Shown here: positions 34,286-42,464 of the stretch, piece after piece
Numbering within the stretch: position 1 is the first letter of the stretch
Layout of the letters: every line of letters starts with the position of its first letter
Source of the DNA: Collinsella aerofaciens
GTDB lineage: Bacteria; Actinomycetota; Coriobacteriia; Coriobacteriales; Coriobacteriaceae
Length of the DNA stretch: 64,000 nucleotides
Reading direction: 5' to 3'
Assembly (NCBI RefSeq): GCF_028207065.1
Contig: NZ_JAQLFP010000003.1
Coordinates: 35,482 to 99,481, forward strand
Program-made: the position numbers and the translations under genes
Notes under the pieces: model-generated
Database searches by the model: none
Seen by the model: the letters and a program-made list of their open reading frames with translations, nothing else
What the model was told of the DNA's origin: nothing

Positions 34286-34360
34286 GCTTCGATGCGCCTG
34301 GGGCGGGCTCGACCGCTATACTGGTTCGTGCCGAAATCGATCTAGAACGGAATGCCGTAT

Positions 34361-35365
34361 ATGAAAATCAATCACGCGATTCTGCATATCTTGGACTTTG
34401 ACTCTGCCGTCAATGTCATGAGCCAGCGCGAGCTCGATATCGAGAGCCGTACCGTGCGCAACTTTGTGACCACGCATCTGCGCCGCGCACGAACCTCGAC
34501 CGACAATAAGCGCGCCACATTTGCCGAGAACTCTGCGTTTGGCGGCGAGCTCAAGGGCTATTTCTTTGGCGAGCGCGAGTTCGTAGACCTGTCGCAGCAG
34601 ATTGCGGAGTTTATCTCCTCCGAGCTCACCAAAGCCGAGAAAGCCGAGTCCACCGATGTGCTCGTGGCCGACTTTGACGACGACGAGGATGCCCGCTGGT
34701 TTGCCGTGATGCTGCTGGGCTCCAAACAGGCCTTTATGCACGAGGTGGGCCGCGAGGAGGGCGAGGTACGCAACGACATCGCGCGCCACTATGCTATCTT
34801 GCCGAATCCTTCCCAAAAGGTGCCAAGCTATGCCATCGTGCGCGCGAGCACCATGGAGATCGGCTATGTGGACAAGAAGCGCAAGATTGCCGGCGAAGAC
34901 CGTATGCTCATTCCCGACGGTCTGCTGCAGTGCGATACGGGCGTGTCGGGCAAGGAGGTCATCGACACCGTGACGCGCGTGGTCGAGGAAGTCGCCGAGG
35001 AGCACGGTGCCAATACAGCCGTAGCGCTCGCTAAGGTTAAGGCTGCCGTTGCCGAGAAGGTTGAGGACGATGAGGAGCTGCCGCCCTGGGATATCGTCGA
35101 TGAGGTCTTTGAGGACGAGCCGGTCATCAAGGAGAGTGTACGTGCGGCGCTGACCGAAGAGAAGGTGCCCGAGCGTGTGCCCGTGGAGCGCAAGCAGGTC
35201 GAGCGTGCGGCCGTGCGCAACCACAAGATTCGTACCGATACGGGCATCGAGATCAGCTTTCCGGCCGAGATGGGCTCGAACTCCGAGTACATCGAGTTCG
35301 TCAACGAGCCCAACGGCCTCATTTCCATCGAACTCAAAAACATCGGCAGCATCGAGAATCGATAA
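34361..35365 (+). CDS. Nucleoid-associated protein (NdpA/YejK family)
   Basis: A 334-residue protein of the 37-kDa nucleoid-associated family: MKINHAILHILDFDSAV at the start, FGGELKGYFFGEREFVDLSQQIAEFI near residue 63, LVADFDDDEDARWFAVMLLG near 107 and the C-terminal RTDTGIEISFPAEMGSNSEYIEFVNEPNGLISIELKNI. Members bind DNA in the nucleoid; precise function is unclear. The family-typical start MKI at 34361 is preferred over ATG 34352. A terminator follows, then the second foldback element on the opposite strand. Confidence 0.88.
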   Translation: MKINHAILHILDFDSAVNVMSQRELDIESRTVRNFVTTHLRRARTSTDNKRATFAENSAFGGELKGYFFGEREFVDLSQQIAEFISSELTKAEKAESTDVLVADFDDDEDARWFAVMLLGSKQAFMHEVGREEGEVRNDIARHYAILPNPSQKVPSYAIVRASTMEIGYVDKKRKIAGEDRMLIPDGLLQCDTGVSGKEVIDTVTRVVEEVAEEHGANTAVALAKVKAAVAEKVEDDEELPPWDIVDEVFEDEPVIKESVRAALTEEKVPERVPVERKQVERAAVRNHKIRTDTGIEISFPAEMGSNSEYIEFVNEPNGLISIELKNIGSIENR

Positions 35366-35389
35366 ACTGCGCTTGGACGCTGCAGAAAA

Positions 35390-35425
35390 ACAAAGGCCGG
35401 AGCCCATTGGGACTTCGGCCTTTTT
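35390..35425 (+). terminator. Terminator after the nucleoid-associated protein gene
   Basis: AAAGGCCGGAG and CTTCGGCCTTTTT pair around a CCCATTGGGA loop, with a good U-tract. Confidence 0.75.
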
Positions 35426-35460
35426 GCTTGGAGCTGAATTGAGTTGCAGACTGAGCATAC

Positions 35461-35607
35461 GTCAGCGAAAACGCCCCTAGGCGAGCAAGGTGACGTGAAA
35501 GAGGAGGGAAGCGTACTTCGGTACGCGACCGACGATTGAACGTCAGATTGCCGCCTAGGGGCGTTTGCAGCGTCGACTAGTTACGCGGTTTGGTAAAACC
35601 GCGTAAC
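35461..35607 (-). repeat. Stop-proximal foldback element, copy 2 (after dapH)
   Basis: Read on the minus strand, a 12-bp hairpin (35580-35607, loop TACC) begins 1 nt after the dapH stop. Then come the spacer TAGTC and the 114-nt foldback (35461-35574). Stem arms AAACGCCCCTAGGCG and CGCCTAGGGGCGTTT are fully complementary. The tip hairpin is GCGTAC-CGAA-GTACGC, which differs from the other copies only in its loop. Confidence 0.9.
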
Positions 35608-35608
35608 C

Positions 35609-36328
35609 CTACAGTTGACGTAAGCCCTCTTCGAGACCGGTCTTGCTGTCGGTCTTCTCGTCGCGCATCTTGATGACGCGGGCGGGGACACCGGCCACGA
35701 CGGCGCCGGCGGGGACGTCCTCGACGCACACGGCGCCGGCGGCAACGACAGCGCCCTTGCCCACGCACACGCCTTCCAGGACCACGGCGTTGGCGCCGAT
35801 CATGACATCGTCCTCGATGATGACGGGCGTGGCGCTGGCGGGCTCCACGACGCCTGCCAGCACGGTACCAGCGCCGATGTGGCAGTTCTTACCCACGGTG
35901 GCGCGGCCGCCCAGCACGGCGCCCATATCGATCATGGAGCCTTCGCCAATGACGGAGCCGATGTTGATGATGGCACCCATCATGATGACGGCGCGATCGC
36001 CGATCTCGACGCGGTCACGGATGATCGCGCCCGGCTCGATGCGGGCGTTGATGCCCTTAAGGTCGAGCATGGGCACGGCGGAGTTGCGGCAATCGTTCTC
36101 CACATCGTAGTAATCGATGGAATCGGCATTGGCATCAAGGATGGTTTTGAGCTCATCCCAGTCACCAAAGACGGTCTTGCCACGACGACCGCCGTAGACG
36201 TGCGCATTGCTCCACTGGACCTTCATGCCCGGCTTCTCGCGCACGTACAGCTTGACGGGCGTTTTCTTGGGCGCGGTGGCGATGTAGTTGATAATCTCCT
36301 GTGCATCCATCTCGGCTGCATTGCTCAT
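35609..36328 (-). CDS. dapH: 2,3,4,5-tetrahydropyridine-2,6-dicarboxylate N-acetyltransferase
   Basis: A 239-residue left-handed beta-helix acetyltransferase that N-acetylates tetrahydrodipicolinate in the acetylase branch of DAP/lysine synthesis. The N-terminal DapH domain ([23 protein letters not shown]) and the hexapeptide block [60 protein letters not shown] follow the Bacillus DapH pattern closely; the protein ends in EEGLRQL. This marks the pathway as the acetyl, not succinyl, variant. It is the last gene of the lysA-dapA-dapB-dapH operon and is followed by foldback element copy 2. Confidence 0.95.
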   Translation of the reverse strand: MSNAAEMDAQEIINYIATAPKKTPVKLYVREKPGMKVQWSNAHVYGGRRGKTVFGDWDELKTILDANADSIDYYDVENDCRNSAVPMLDLKGINARIEPGAIIRDRVEIGDRAVIMMGAIINIGSVIGEGSMIDMGAVLGGRATVGKNCHIGAGTVLAGVVEPASATPVIIEDDVMIGANAVVLEGVCVGKGAVVAAGAVCVEDVPAGAVVAGVPARVIKMRDEKTDSKTGLEEGLRQL

Positions 36329-36367
36329 TTGCTGTCTCTCCTTTGGGTGGATCCGGTTGATACCTGG

Positions 36368-37108
36368 TTAGGCAAACATGACCTGGTCGAACGTATAGAA
36401 GCCGTGCTCGCGGGTGACGAGCTTCTGCGCGGCTGCCAGGGCGCCGTTGACGAAGATCTGACGGCTTGTGGCGCGATGCGTGAGCGTGACTTCCTCGTCC
36501 TGGCCAAAGAAGCTCACCTCGTGCACGCCGGCGACGGTGCCGCCGCGCAGCGAGTGCATGCCGATCTCCTTGGGGTCGCGCGCTCCGCACATGCCCTCGC
36601 GGCCATAGACGGGGTGGTAGCCTGCCTCGGGCTCGGTTTCGACGACGGCATCGAGCAGCAATTTGGCAGTGCCGCTGGGGGCATCGACCTTTTGGTTATG
36701 GTGCGTCTCGACGATTTCGCAGTCAAAGCCGGGCAGCTCGCGTGTGGCCTGTGCTACCAGATGACGCAGGGCTGCGATACCGATGGAGTAATTGCCGGAG
36801 TGCATGACGCGGGCGTTCTGACCCAGCTCGCGCAGGCGATCCATCTGCTCGGGTGTGTAGCCTGTAGTGCCCGAGACCAACGCCGCGCCCGTGCACTCGA
36901 CATAGGCGACGACGGCATCGAAGGTCACGACGTTCGAGAAGTCGATGATGACGTCGGCGGCCGGGGCGCTCTCGAGCTCGGACAGATCAAAACCGATCTG
37001 GGCCACGATATCAAAAACGGGCTGCCCGGCGGCGTCGATAATGCCTTCGGCGGTGGTGCGGATGAGCGAGCCCATGCGGCCCGTTCCCATAATGACGGTC
37101 TTAATCAA
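36368..37108 (-). CDS. dapB: 4-hydroxy-tetrahydrodipicolinate reductase
   Basis: A 246-residue NAD(P)H-dependent reductase for lysine/DAP synthesis. The nucleotide-binding loop VIMGTGRMGSLI is at residues 4-15, VIIDFSN near 54 and GTTGY near 81. The catalytic region ETHHNQKVDAPSGTA near 136 contains the HHxxKxDAPSGTA signature with the catalytic histidine and lysine. Its ATG overlaps the end of the upstream lysA-dapA frame by 8 nt, indicating translational coupling. Confidence 0.95.
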   Translation of the reverse strand: MIKTVIMGTGRMGSLIRTTAEGIIDAAGQPVFDIVAQIGFDLSELESAPAADVIIDFSNVVTFDAVVAYVECTGAALVSGTTGYTPEQMDRLRELGQNARVMHSGNYSIGIAALRHLVAQATRELPGFDCEIVETHHNQKVDAPSGTAKLLLDAVVETEPEAGYHPVYGREGMCGARDPKEIGMHSLRGGTVAGVHEVSFFGQDEEVTLTHRATSRQIFVNGALAAAQKLVTREHGFYTFDQVMFA

Positions 37109-39410
37109 GCAGACCAGCTCCCTTCAGAGCATCGGTAAGTGCGGCACGTGTGTCGTTGGCCATGGGGCACAGCGGCATACGGTAGTTTGCCTCGATCATG
37201 CCCATCTGAGCGAGCGCTTCCTTAACGGGGATGGGGTTGACCTCGCTAAAGAGGGCATTGATGAGCGGCTGGCCGGCAATCTGGATATCGCGGGCGCGCG
37301 CTACGTCGCCGTCCAGATAGGCGCGGCACATGTCATGCACGAGTTGCGGCTGAACATCGGCCCACACGCTGATGGTGCCCGAGGCGCCCAGGCTCATGAG
37401 CGGAACGGTGAGTGCGTCCTCGCCCGAGTACATGCGGAAGTCATCGGACAGCAGGTGGGCGATCTTGGCTGCGTAGGCGACGTTGCCCGAGGCCTCCTTG
37501 ATGCCCATGATGTTGGGGTGCGCGGCCAAGCGCTCCACGTTGTGCACGCTGATGCCGCAGCCGCAGCGGCCGGGGATGTTGTACAGGATGCAGGGGATGT
37601 CCACGGCGTCGGCCACGGTCTTAAAGTGCCGGTAGATGCCCTCTTCGTTGGACTTGTTGTAGTAGGGGGTAATGAGCAGCAGGCCGTCGGCGCCCAGTCC
37701 CTGATAGGTGAGCGACTTGGTGAGCATGGTCTGCGTGGAGTTGGAGCCCGAGCCGGCGATGACGGGGACGCGGCCTGCAACCTGCTTGACCACCGCGGCG
37801 ACAACGGAGTTGTCCTCGTCGTCGGTCATCGTGGCGCTCTCGCCGGTGGTGCCCAGGGTGAGGATGGCGTCGGTGCCATTTTGCAGGTGGAAATCGATAA
37901 GGCGCTCGAGCGCGTCAAAGTCGACACTGCCGTCCTTTTTAAACGGCGTGACAAGGGCGACGATTGAACCCTCGAGATTGCGGATGTCCATGTTCTTCTC
38001 CTTCGCTTCCGCGATCTGGATGCGTTTGTTCCACTGAGCGGCGACGGCCAGGCGCTCGTCCTGAGCGCGACGACGAGCACTTTCGGCGCGCGACTTTGCC
38101 AGCAGCTCGCGGCCGCACGGCAGCACGTCGAGCGTGGCAAAGTAGTCGCCCGGGCGCTCGGCGCGACGAATGAGATCTGCCGAGCCGTCGGGGCGCAGCA
38201 GGACCTCGGCGGAGCGCAGACGGCCGTTGTAGTTGTAGCCCATGGAGTAGCCATGCGCGCCGGTATCGTGGACCACGAGTACATCACCCATGTCGATCTG
38301 CGGCAGCTCACGGTCGATGGCGAACTTATCGTTGTTCTCGCACAGATTGCCCGTGATGTCGTAGGTGTCCGTAACGGGCGCTGCAGTCTTGTCGGCGCCA
38401 CCTGGCTGACCCACCACCGTAATGTGGTGGTAGGCGCCATACATGGCAGGGCGAATCAGATCGACGGCGCTTGCATCGACACCGATATAGTTCTTGTAGA
38501 TCTGCTTCTCATGGATGGCCTTGGTCACCAGGCAGCCGTAGGGGCCCATCATAAAGCGGCCCATCTCGGTGCAGATGGCCACATCGCCCATGCCGGCAGG
38601 AACCAGGATCTCGTCGTATGCCGCGTGCACCCCCTCGCCGATGGCGTGAATGTCGTTGGCCTGCTGCTCGGGCAGATAGGGGATGCCGATGCCGCCGGAC
38701 AGATTGATGAAGGCGACGTGTGCGCCGGTCTCGCGCTCCAGGCGCACGGCAAGCTCAAAGAGGATGCGCGCAAGCTTGGGGTAGTAGTCGTTGGTGACGG
38801 TGTTGCTGGCAAGGAATGCGTGGATACCAAAGTCCTCGGCACCCTTGGCCTTGAGCGTGCGGAAGGCCTCGAAGAGCTGCTCGGTGGTCATGCCGTACTT
38901 GGAGTCGCCGGGGTTATCCATGATGCCATTGGAGAGCTGGAACAGGCCACCCGGATTAAAGCGGCAGCTGACCGTCTTGGGGATGGGCCCCGCAACGTGC
39001 TCAAAGAACTCGATGTGGCTGATGTCGTCAAAGTTGACGATGGCCCCCAGCTTGTCGGCGAGCTCAAAGTCGGCAGCCGGCGTGTCGTTGGACGAGAACA
39101 TGATGTCGTGTCCCGTGATGCCCAGTGAGCGGGCGATCATGAGCTCGGTATAGCTCGAGCAATCGCAGCCGCAGCCGTATTCGTTGAGAATGGAGATGAG
39201 CGCCGGGTTGGGGTTGGCCTTGACGGCAAAGTATTCCTTAAAGCCCGGGTTCCATGCAAAGGCGTCGCGCACTTCTTGCATGTTGCGGCGGATGCCCGCC
39301 TCGTCGTATAGATGAAACGGCGTGGGGAACTGCTCGACGATATGCTCGAGCGTCTCCTTGTCCACAAACGGCTGCTTGGCCTCATATGCCTCGTTGGGAG
39401 TCAATGACAT
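37101..39410 (-). CDS. lysA-dapA: Diaminopimelate decarboxylase fused in frame to 4-hydroxy-tetrahydrodipicolinate synthase
   Basis: One uninterrupted 769-residue frame. Residues 1 to about 430 are a complete PLP-dependent DAP decarboxylase (AVKANPNP near 43 with the PLP lysine; CEMGRF; CENNDKFA with the active-site cysteine; MGYNYNGRLRSAE). About 40 residues of basic helical linker follow (residues 435-473). Residues 474-769 are a complete DapA aldolase (GTTGES, LYNIPGR with the catalytic tyrosine, GIKEAS with the Schiff-base lysine). An internal ATG at 37991 (residue 474) has AAGGAG at ideal spacing, so free DapA could also be made. LysA and DapA catalyse the last and first committed steps of the same pathway. 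The operon is preceded by a lysine riboswitch. Confidence 0.9.
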   Translation of the reverse strand: MSLTPNEAYEAKQPFVDKETLEHIVEQFPTPFHLYDEAGIRRNMQEVRDAFAWNPGFKEYFAVKANPNPALISILNEYGCGCDCSSYTELMIARSLGITGHDIMFSSNDTPAADFELADKLGAIVNFDDISHIEFFEHVAGPIPKTVSCRFNPGGLFQLSNGIMDNPGDSKYGMTTEQLFEAFRTLKAKGAEDFGIHAFLASNTVTNDYYPKLARILFELAVRLERETGAHVAFINLSGGIGIPYLPEQQANDIHAIGEGVHAAYDEILVPAGMGDVAICTEMGRFMMGPYGCLVTKAIHEKQIYKNYIGVDASAVDLIRPAMYGAYHHITVVGQPGGADKTAAPVTDTYDITGNLCENNDKFAIDRELPQIDMGDVLVVHDTGAHGYSMGYNYNGRLRSAEVLLRPDGSADLIRRAERPGDYFATLDVLPCGRELLAKSRAESARRRAQDERLAVAAQWNKRIQIAEAKEKNMDIRNLEGSIVALVTPFKKDGSVDFDALERLIDFHLQNGTDAILTLGTTGESATMTDDEDNSVVAAVVKQVAGRVPVIAGSGSNSTQTMLTKSLTYQGLGADGLLLITPYYNKSNEEGIYRHFKTVADAVDIPCILYNIPGRCGCGISVHNVERLAAHPNIMGIKEASGNVAYAAKIAHLLSDDFRMYSGEDALTVPLMSLGASGTISVWADVQPQLVHDMCRAYLDGDVARARDIQIAGQPLINALFSEVNPIPVKEALAQMGMIEANYRMPLCPMANDTRAALTDALKGAGLLD

Positions 39411-39420
39411 ATCCCGTAAA

Positions 39421-39488
39421 CCTCGCTATCCAGACGGCGCTACCTGCGCATCGAATCCACATAGCGTGGACCCAATGTCCGGATAGCG
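39421..39488 (-). promoter_or_regulatory. Expression platform of the lysine riboswitch
   Basis: On the minus strand CGCTATCCGGAC (39488-39477) pairs with GTCTGGATAGCG (39435-39424), 12 bp with one wobble. The 3' arm runs into the GCGAGG that serves as the lysA ribosome binding site. Two small hairpins lie in the loop. There is no U-tract, so control is probably translational. Confidence 0.5.
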
Positions 39489-39496
39489 CTCCCGCA

Positions 39497-39645
39497 TTGC
39501 TGCAGACAGTCCTGCGGGTGTTTCCCGCAGGCCCACCAGGCTGTTCGTGCCCGAAAAACCCAGTTCGGCGGGTTTCGCCTCCCCGCGGGGTCAAAGCCTG
39601 CCGGCTCGCCCGCGGCTCTTCGTGCCCGCGCCTCTATCAAGTGGT
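39497..39645 (-). promoter_or_regulatory. Lysine riboswitch (L box) upstream of lysA
   Basis: Read on the minus strand, the region contains the L-box landmarks in order: ATAGAGGCGCG near the 5' end, GGGGAGGCGAAACCCGCCGAAC in the middle (split here at the conserved GCCGAA), then GCCTGG, the hairpin CCTGCGGG-AAACA-CCCGCAGG and GGACTGTC at the 3' end. These match the conserved core of known lysC/lysA riboswitches. It lies 90-235 nt upstream of the lysA start and would repress the operon when lysine is abundant. Confidence 0.88.
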
Positions 39646-39649
39646 AACG

Positions 39650-39678
39650 ACCCTACCACGTTGCACTTTACCAAACAA
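39650..39678 (-). promoter_or_regulatory. Promoter of the lysine operon
   Basis: On the minus strand TTGTTT (39678-39673), a 17-nt spacer and TAGGGT (39655-39650) lie just upstream of the riboswitch. The region between it and the divergent deacetylase gene is AT-rich and shows nothing else clear. Confidence 0.55.
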
Positions 39679-39789
39679 GAGTATTCGTATATAACGTTTA
39701 AAAAATGCAGGGATATGCTGGAAATAAGGGTGTAGCAATCTTGCGGCACAATAGATAGCAGCCGACGCGCACCTACGAAAGGAACCAAT

Positions 39790-40977
39790 ATGGCCGAGCT
39801 CCAAGAACTCCGTCGCTACCGCCGCGACTTGCACAGGATCCCGGAGCTCGACTTCGATCTTCCGCAGACGATCGCCTATATCGAGGGCGTGTTGGCACCG
39901 CTCACCTGCGATGTGACCCATCCGTGCCCCGGCTGCGTCTGCGCTTTCTTCGACGCTGGCGTTGGCGCCGCGCATGCCACGGCGATTCGCGCCGATATGG
40001 ATGCGCTGCCCATTGCCGAGGCAACGGGGGCAGCGTTCGCTTCGACCCATCCCGGCAAGATGCATGCTTGCGGGCACGATGGACACATGGCCATGGCGCT
40101 TTCGGCGGCAACCTTTGTCGACCGTACGATCCGTGAGCAGCCGGGCGCCATTAAGCGCAATGTGCTCTTTGTGTTTCAGCCGGCCGAGGAGACGACTGGT
40201 GGTGCCAAGACGGTGTGCGAGAGCGGCGTGTTCGAGCGCTACGGGGTGGATCGCATCTTCGGCTTCCACGTGTGGCCCGATCTGCCCGCCGGCACGTTGG
40301 CGAGCTGCTCCGGTCCGTTGCTGGCGCGTTCGAGTGAGACACACATTCATATCCATGGCACGAGCATCCATATCGCTAAGACCTATGGCGTTCCGGTCGA
40401 GGAGTCGCACGATGCGGCGCTGGCGGCTGCCAAGTTCTTGGTTTCCGAGCGCGAGCTCATGGACGAGTTGGGTGTCGACGAGCCCTGCATTGGTAAGTTC
40501 GGCCTGCTGCAGGCCGGCACCGTCTGCAATGCGGTGGCGGGGGAGGCCCATGTTGCCGGCAGCCTACGTGTGTTTACGGACGACATGTTCGACCGCGCGC
40601 GCGAGGGCGTGCGCCGCGTGCTGGACGATGCCTGCGTCGCAACGGGCTGCACATATGACCTCGATTTTGCCGAGGGCTATCCGCCGGTCGATAACGATCC
40701 CGAGCTGTTCGCCCACATTGCGCCTGTCTTGTCCGAGCTGCAACTCGTGGATGAGCCTTTGCTGATTGCCGAGGACTTCGCTTTCTATCAGCGCCATCTG
40801 CCAGGCGTGTTCTTCCTCCTGGGTACGGGCGTGCCGGAGGGACAAGATAATCCGATCGATTCGGATGGCTGTCCCGCCTATGCCACGAGCGCCCTTCACA
40901 CTGATACCATGCTCTTTGACGAGGAAATCCTACTCAAAGGCCTCGATGTCTACAAACGATTGCTTGGCTTGGAGTGA
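39790..40977 (+). CDS. M20-family amidohydrolase, candidate N-acetyl-diaminopimelate deacetylase
   Basis: A 395-residue M20D metallopeptidase-fold enzyme: RRDLHRIPELDFDLPQT near residue 8, MHACGHDGHMAMAL near 94 (metal ligands Cys, His), FQPAEETTGGAKTV near 129 (catalytic and metal glutamates), FGFHVWPDLPAGT near 157, and AEDFAFYQRHLPGVFFLLGTG near the end. The family includes hippurate hydrolases and N-acetyl-DAP deacetylase. Its position divergent from the lysine operon with dapH makes the latter role likely. AAAGGA precedes ATG 39790. Confidence 0.85.
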   Translation: MAELQELRRYRRDLHRIPELDFDLPQTIAYIEGVLAPLTCDVTHPCPGCVCAFFDAGVGAAHATAIRADMDALPIAEATGAAFASTHPGKMHACGHDGHMAMALSAATFVDRTIREQPGAIKRNVLFVFQPAEETTGGAKTVCESGVFERYGVDRIFGFHVWPDLPAGTLASCSGPLLARSSETHIHIHGTSIHIAKTYGVPVEESHDAALAAAKFLVSERELMDELGVDEPCIGKFGLLQAGTVCNAVAGEAHVAGSLRVFTDDMFDRAREGVRRVLDDACVATGCTYDLDFAEGYPPVDNDPELFAHIAPVLSELQLVDEPLLIAEDFAFYQRHLPGVFFLLGTGVPEGQDNPIDSDGCPAYATSALHTDTMLFDEEILLKGLDVYKRLLGLE

Positions 40978-40979
40978 CG

Positions 40980-41303
40980 ATGGAACGACGCCGACAGTCT
41001 GCCGTATATAGTCCGGGTGGATGCGGATGCGGTTTGCTGCTGCTTCCGGTCATCGCTGTGAGCATTGGCGTGATGTTTGTGTTTGCTGGGCTGGCTGCGG
41101 CGGCACTCGTACTGTTTATCACCGCCATCGGCGTGACGGTCTGGCTGTGCCGTTCTCGCGAGCGGCGCCGCGCCGACGGTAAGACCAATGTCGGCTGGGT
41201 CGTCTTCCTGATCATTGCGTACCTATTGAGCATCAGCTACCTGGTGTTCTTTGTCCTAATGATGATCAGTGCCTTTACCGGGAAATCCGTCACGGTGGGT
41301 TGA
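40980..41303 (+). CDS. Small membrane protein, hypothetical
   Basis: A 107-residue protein with two long hydrophobic stretches (GCGLLLLPVIAVSIGVMFVFAGLAAAALVLFITAIGVTVWLC, about residues 15-55; WVVFLIIAYLLSISYLVFFVLMMISAF, about 74-100) separated by a basic cytosolic loop RSRERRRADGK. No family was recognised. The ATG at 40980 lies 3 nt after the deacetylase stop and uses GGAG inside the end of that gene, so the two are co-translated. Confidence 0.65.
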   Translation: MERRRQSAVYSPGGCGCGLLLLPVIAVSIGVMFVFAGLAAAALVLFITAIGVTVWLCRSRERRRADGKTNVGWVVFLIIAYLLSISYLVFFVLMMISAFTGKSVTVG

Positions 41304-41410
41304 TGCGCTGCCAGCAGACGGTCACGCAAAGTGCGTTTGCTCGGCGTCTGGATAGCTGCATTGGCCGTTTACCGCAACCTTAGCCCTCAGCTAATGAATT
41401 CAAGTTCAAT

Positions 41411-41460
41411 CCTTTCTACGATGTGCTGTGTGCCGGCACGGTAGCCGGATCGTAGGAAGG
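41411..41460 (+). promoter_or_regulatory. Long 5' UTR stem that hides the ribosome binding site
   Basis: CCTTTCTACGAT (41411-41422) pairs with ATCGTAGGAAGG (41449-41460), 12 bp with one wobble. The 3' arm contains the AGGAAGG ribosome binding site of the next gene, and GTGCCGGCAC can pair inside the loop. Confidence 0.55.
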
Positions 41461-41467
41461 ATGAATA

Positions 41468-41911
41468 ATGGCAAAAGAGGGAAAGAAGCCGATCGGCAAG
41501 ATTGTCCTAGGCGTCATCGTGGTGCTGGTTATCGTCGGTGCCGTGGGTTCTATGGGTGGCAATTCAACCGATTCGTCTGCGAGCGATTCGGCAAAACCTG
41601 TCGAGGCGACACAGCAGGCTGAGGAGCAAAAAGAACCGCAAGAACCGTATACCATTGCTGATGAGGCTGAAGACACCTCCAATCAGTTTGCCTATAAGAT
41701 CACGGGCACGCTGACCAATAACACGGACAAGGAAAAGAGCTGCATTCAGATTGAGTATGTTCTGTATGATGCCGATGGCAACCAGGTTGGAACGGCTCTT
41801 GCAAACACCAATCATCTGAAGGCGGGCGGCTCCTGGAAGTTCGAGGCGCTGGGTACGGTGTCTCCCGACCAGGTTGCTAGCTGGGAGCGTTCGGACGTAA
41901 GCGGTTTCTAG
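41468..41911 (+). CDS. Membrane-anchored FxLYD-type protein
   Basis: A 147-residue protein with a single N-terminal membrane helix (IGKIVLGVIVVLVIVGAVGSMGG, about residues 9-31), an acidic/glutamine linker, and a C-terminal beta-domain (YKITGTLTNNTDKEKSCIQIEYVLYDADGNQVGTALANTNHLKAGGSWKFEA) of the FxLYD/DUF3426 type usual in Gram-positive surface proteins. The domain is probably outside the cell. ATG 41468 lies 7 nt after AGGAAGG. Its leader forms a stem that sequesters this site. It may form a unit with the two regulatory genes that follow. Confidence 0.75.
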   Translation: MAKEGKKPIGKIVLGVIVVLVIVGAVGSMGGNSTDSSASDSAKPVEATQQAEEQKEPQEPYTIADEAEDTSNQFAYKITGTLTNNTDKEKSCIQIEYVLYDADGNQVGTALANTNHLKAGGSWKFEALGTVSPDQVASWERSDVSGF

Positions 41912-41943
41912 CATGTTGCATGCACTGGGGGAGGTGAAGTCGT

Positions 41944-42366
41944 ATGCCCGATAAAAAGCTGACTGAGGAGTTGCTCAATGAGCTTCTCGATGCGCCGAAC
42001 ATCGATGGCTATATCAGGGAGCACGACTTTGCCGCCCCGTCGCTTTCGGACTACCTGAAGCAGCTGCTGCAGGAAAAGGGCTTGGAGCGCTCGCGCGTGG
42101 TTCGTATGGCCGATCTCAATGAGACCTTTGGCTATCAGATCTTTACCGGTGCGCGTCACCCGAGTCGCAATAAGGTGCTGCAGATTGCCTTTGCGATGGC
42201 GCTGACGCTCAAGGAGACCAACCGTGCGCTGACGGCTGCCGGGGTAAGCGTCCTTAACTGCAAGGATCGCCGTGATGCGATTATCATCTTTTGCATCGAT
42301 CGCGGGTGTAGCCTCCAAAAGGTTAACGAGGAGCTGTATCGCTTTGGTGAGGAGACGGTGAGTTAG
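41944..42366 (+). CDS. HTH (XRE-like) protein paired with a protein kinase
   Basis: A 140-residue protein. The central part (SLSDYLKQLLQEKGLERSRVVRMADLNETFGYQIFTGARHPSRNKVLQIAFAMALTLKETNRALTAAG) has the spacing of an XRE-type helix-turn-helix, with a helical N-terminal extension and a C-terminal segment RRDAIIIFCIDRGCSLQKVNEELYRFGEE. It is inferred to be a DNA-binding regulator and possible substrate of the kinase encoded 100 nt downstream. GGGGGAGG precedes ATG 41944. Confidence 0.7.
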   Translation: MPDKKLTEELLNELLDAPNIDGYIREHDFAAPSLSDYLKQLLQEKGLERSRVVRMADLNETFGYQIFTGARHPSRNKVLQIAFAMALTLKETNRALTAAGVSVLNCKDRRDAIIIFCIDRGCSLQKVNEELYRFGEETVS

Positions 42367-42464
42367 CGGCTGATATCTGAGCCGGCGGGGCTGCCGAACA
42401 ACGATGCAAGCGAACGGGGCGCGGATGCCATGGGGTGTCTGCGCCCTGCGCTATGATGGAGGCT

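Noticed and set aside
35879-37138. Long plus-strand frame opposite dapH and dapB
   Set aside because: Antisense shadow of two well-identified enzymes; no start signal.
37980-38003. Sequencing frameshift at the LysA-DapA junction
   Set aside because: The joint frame is open through a plausible linker and both domains are intact in the same frame; a simple frameshift would not create this. Loss of a stop codon remains possible and is noted in the finding.
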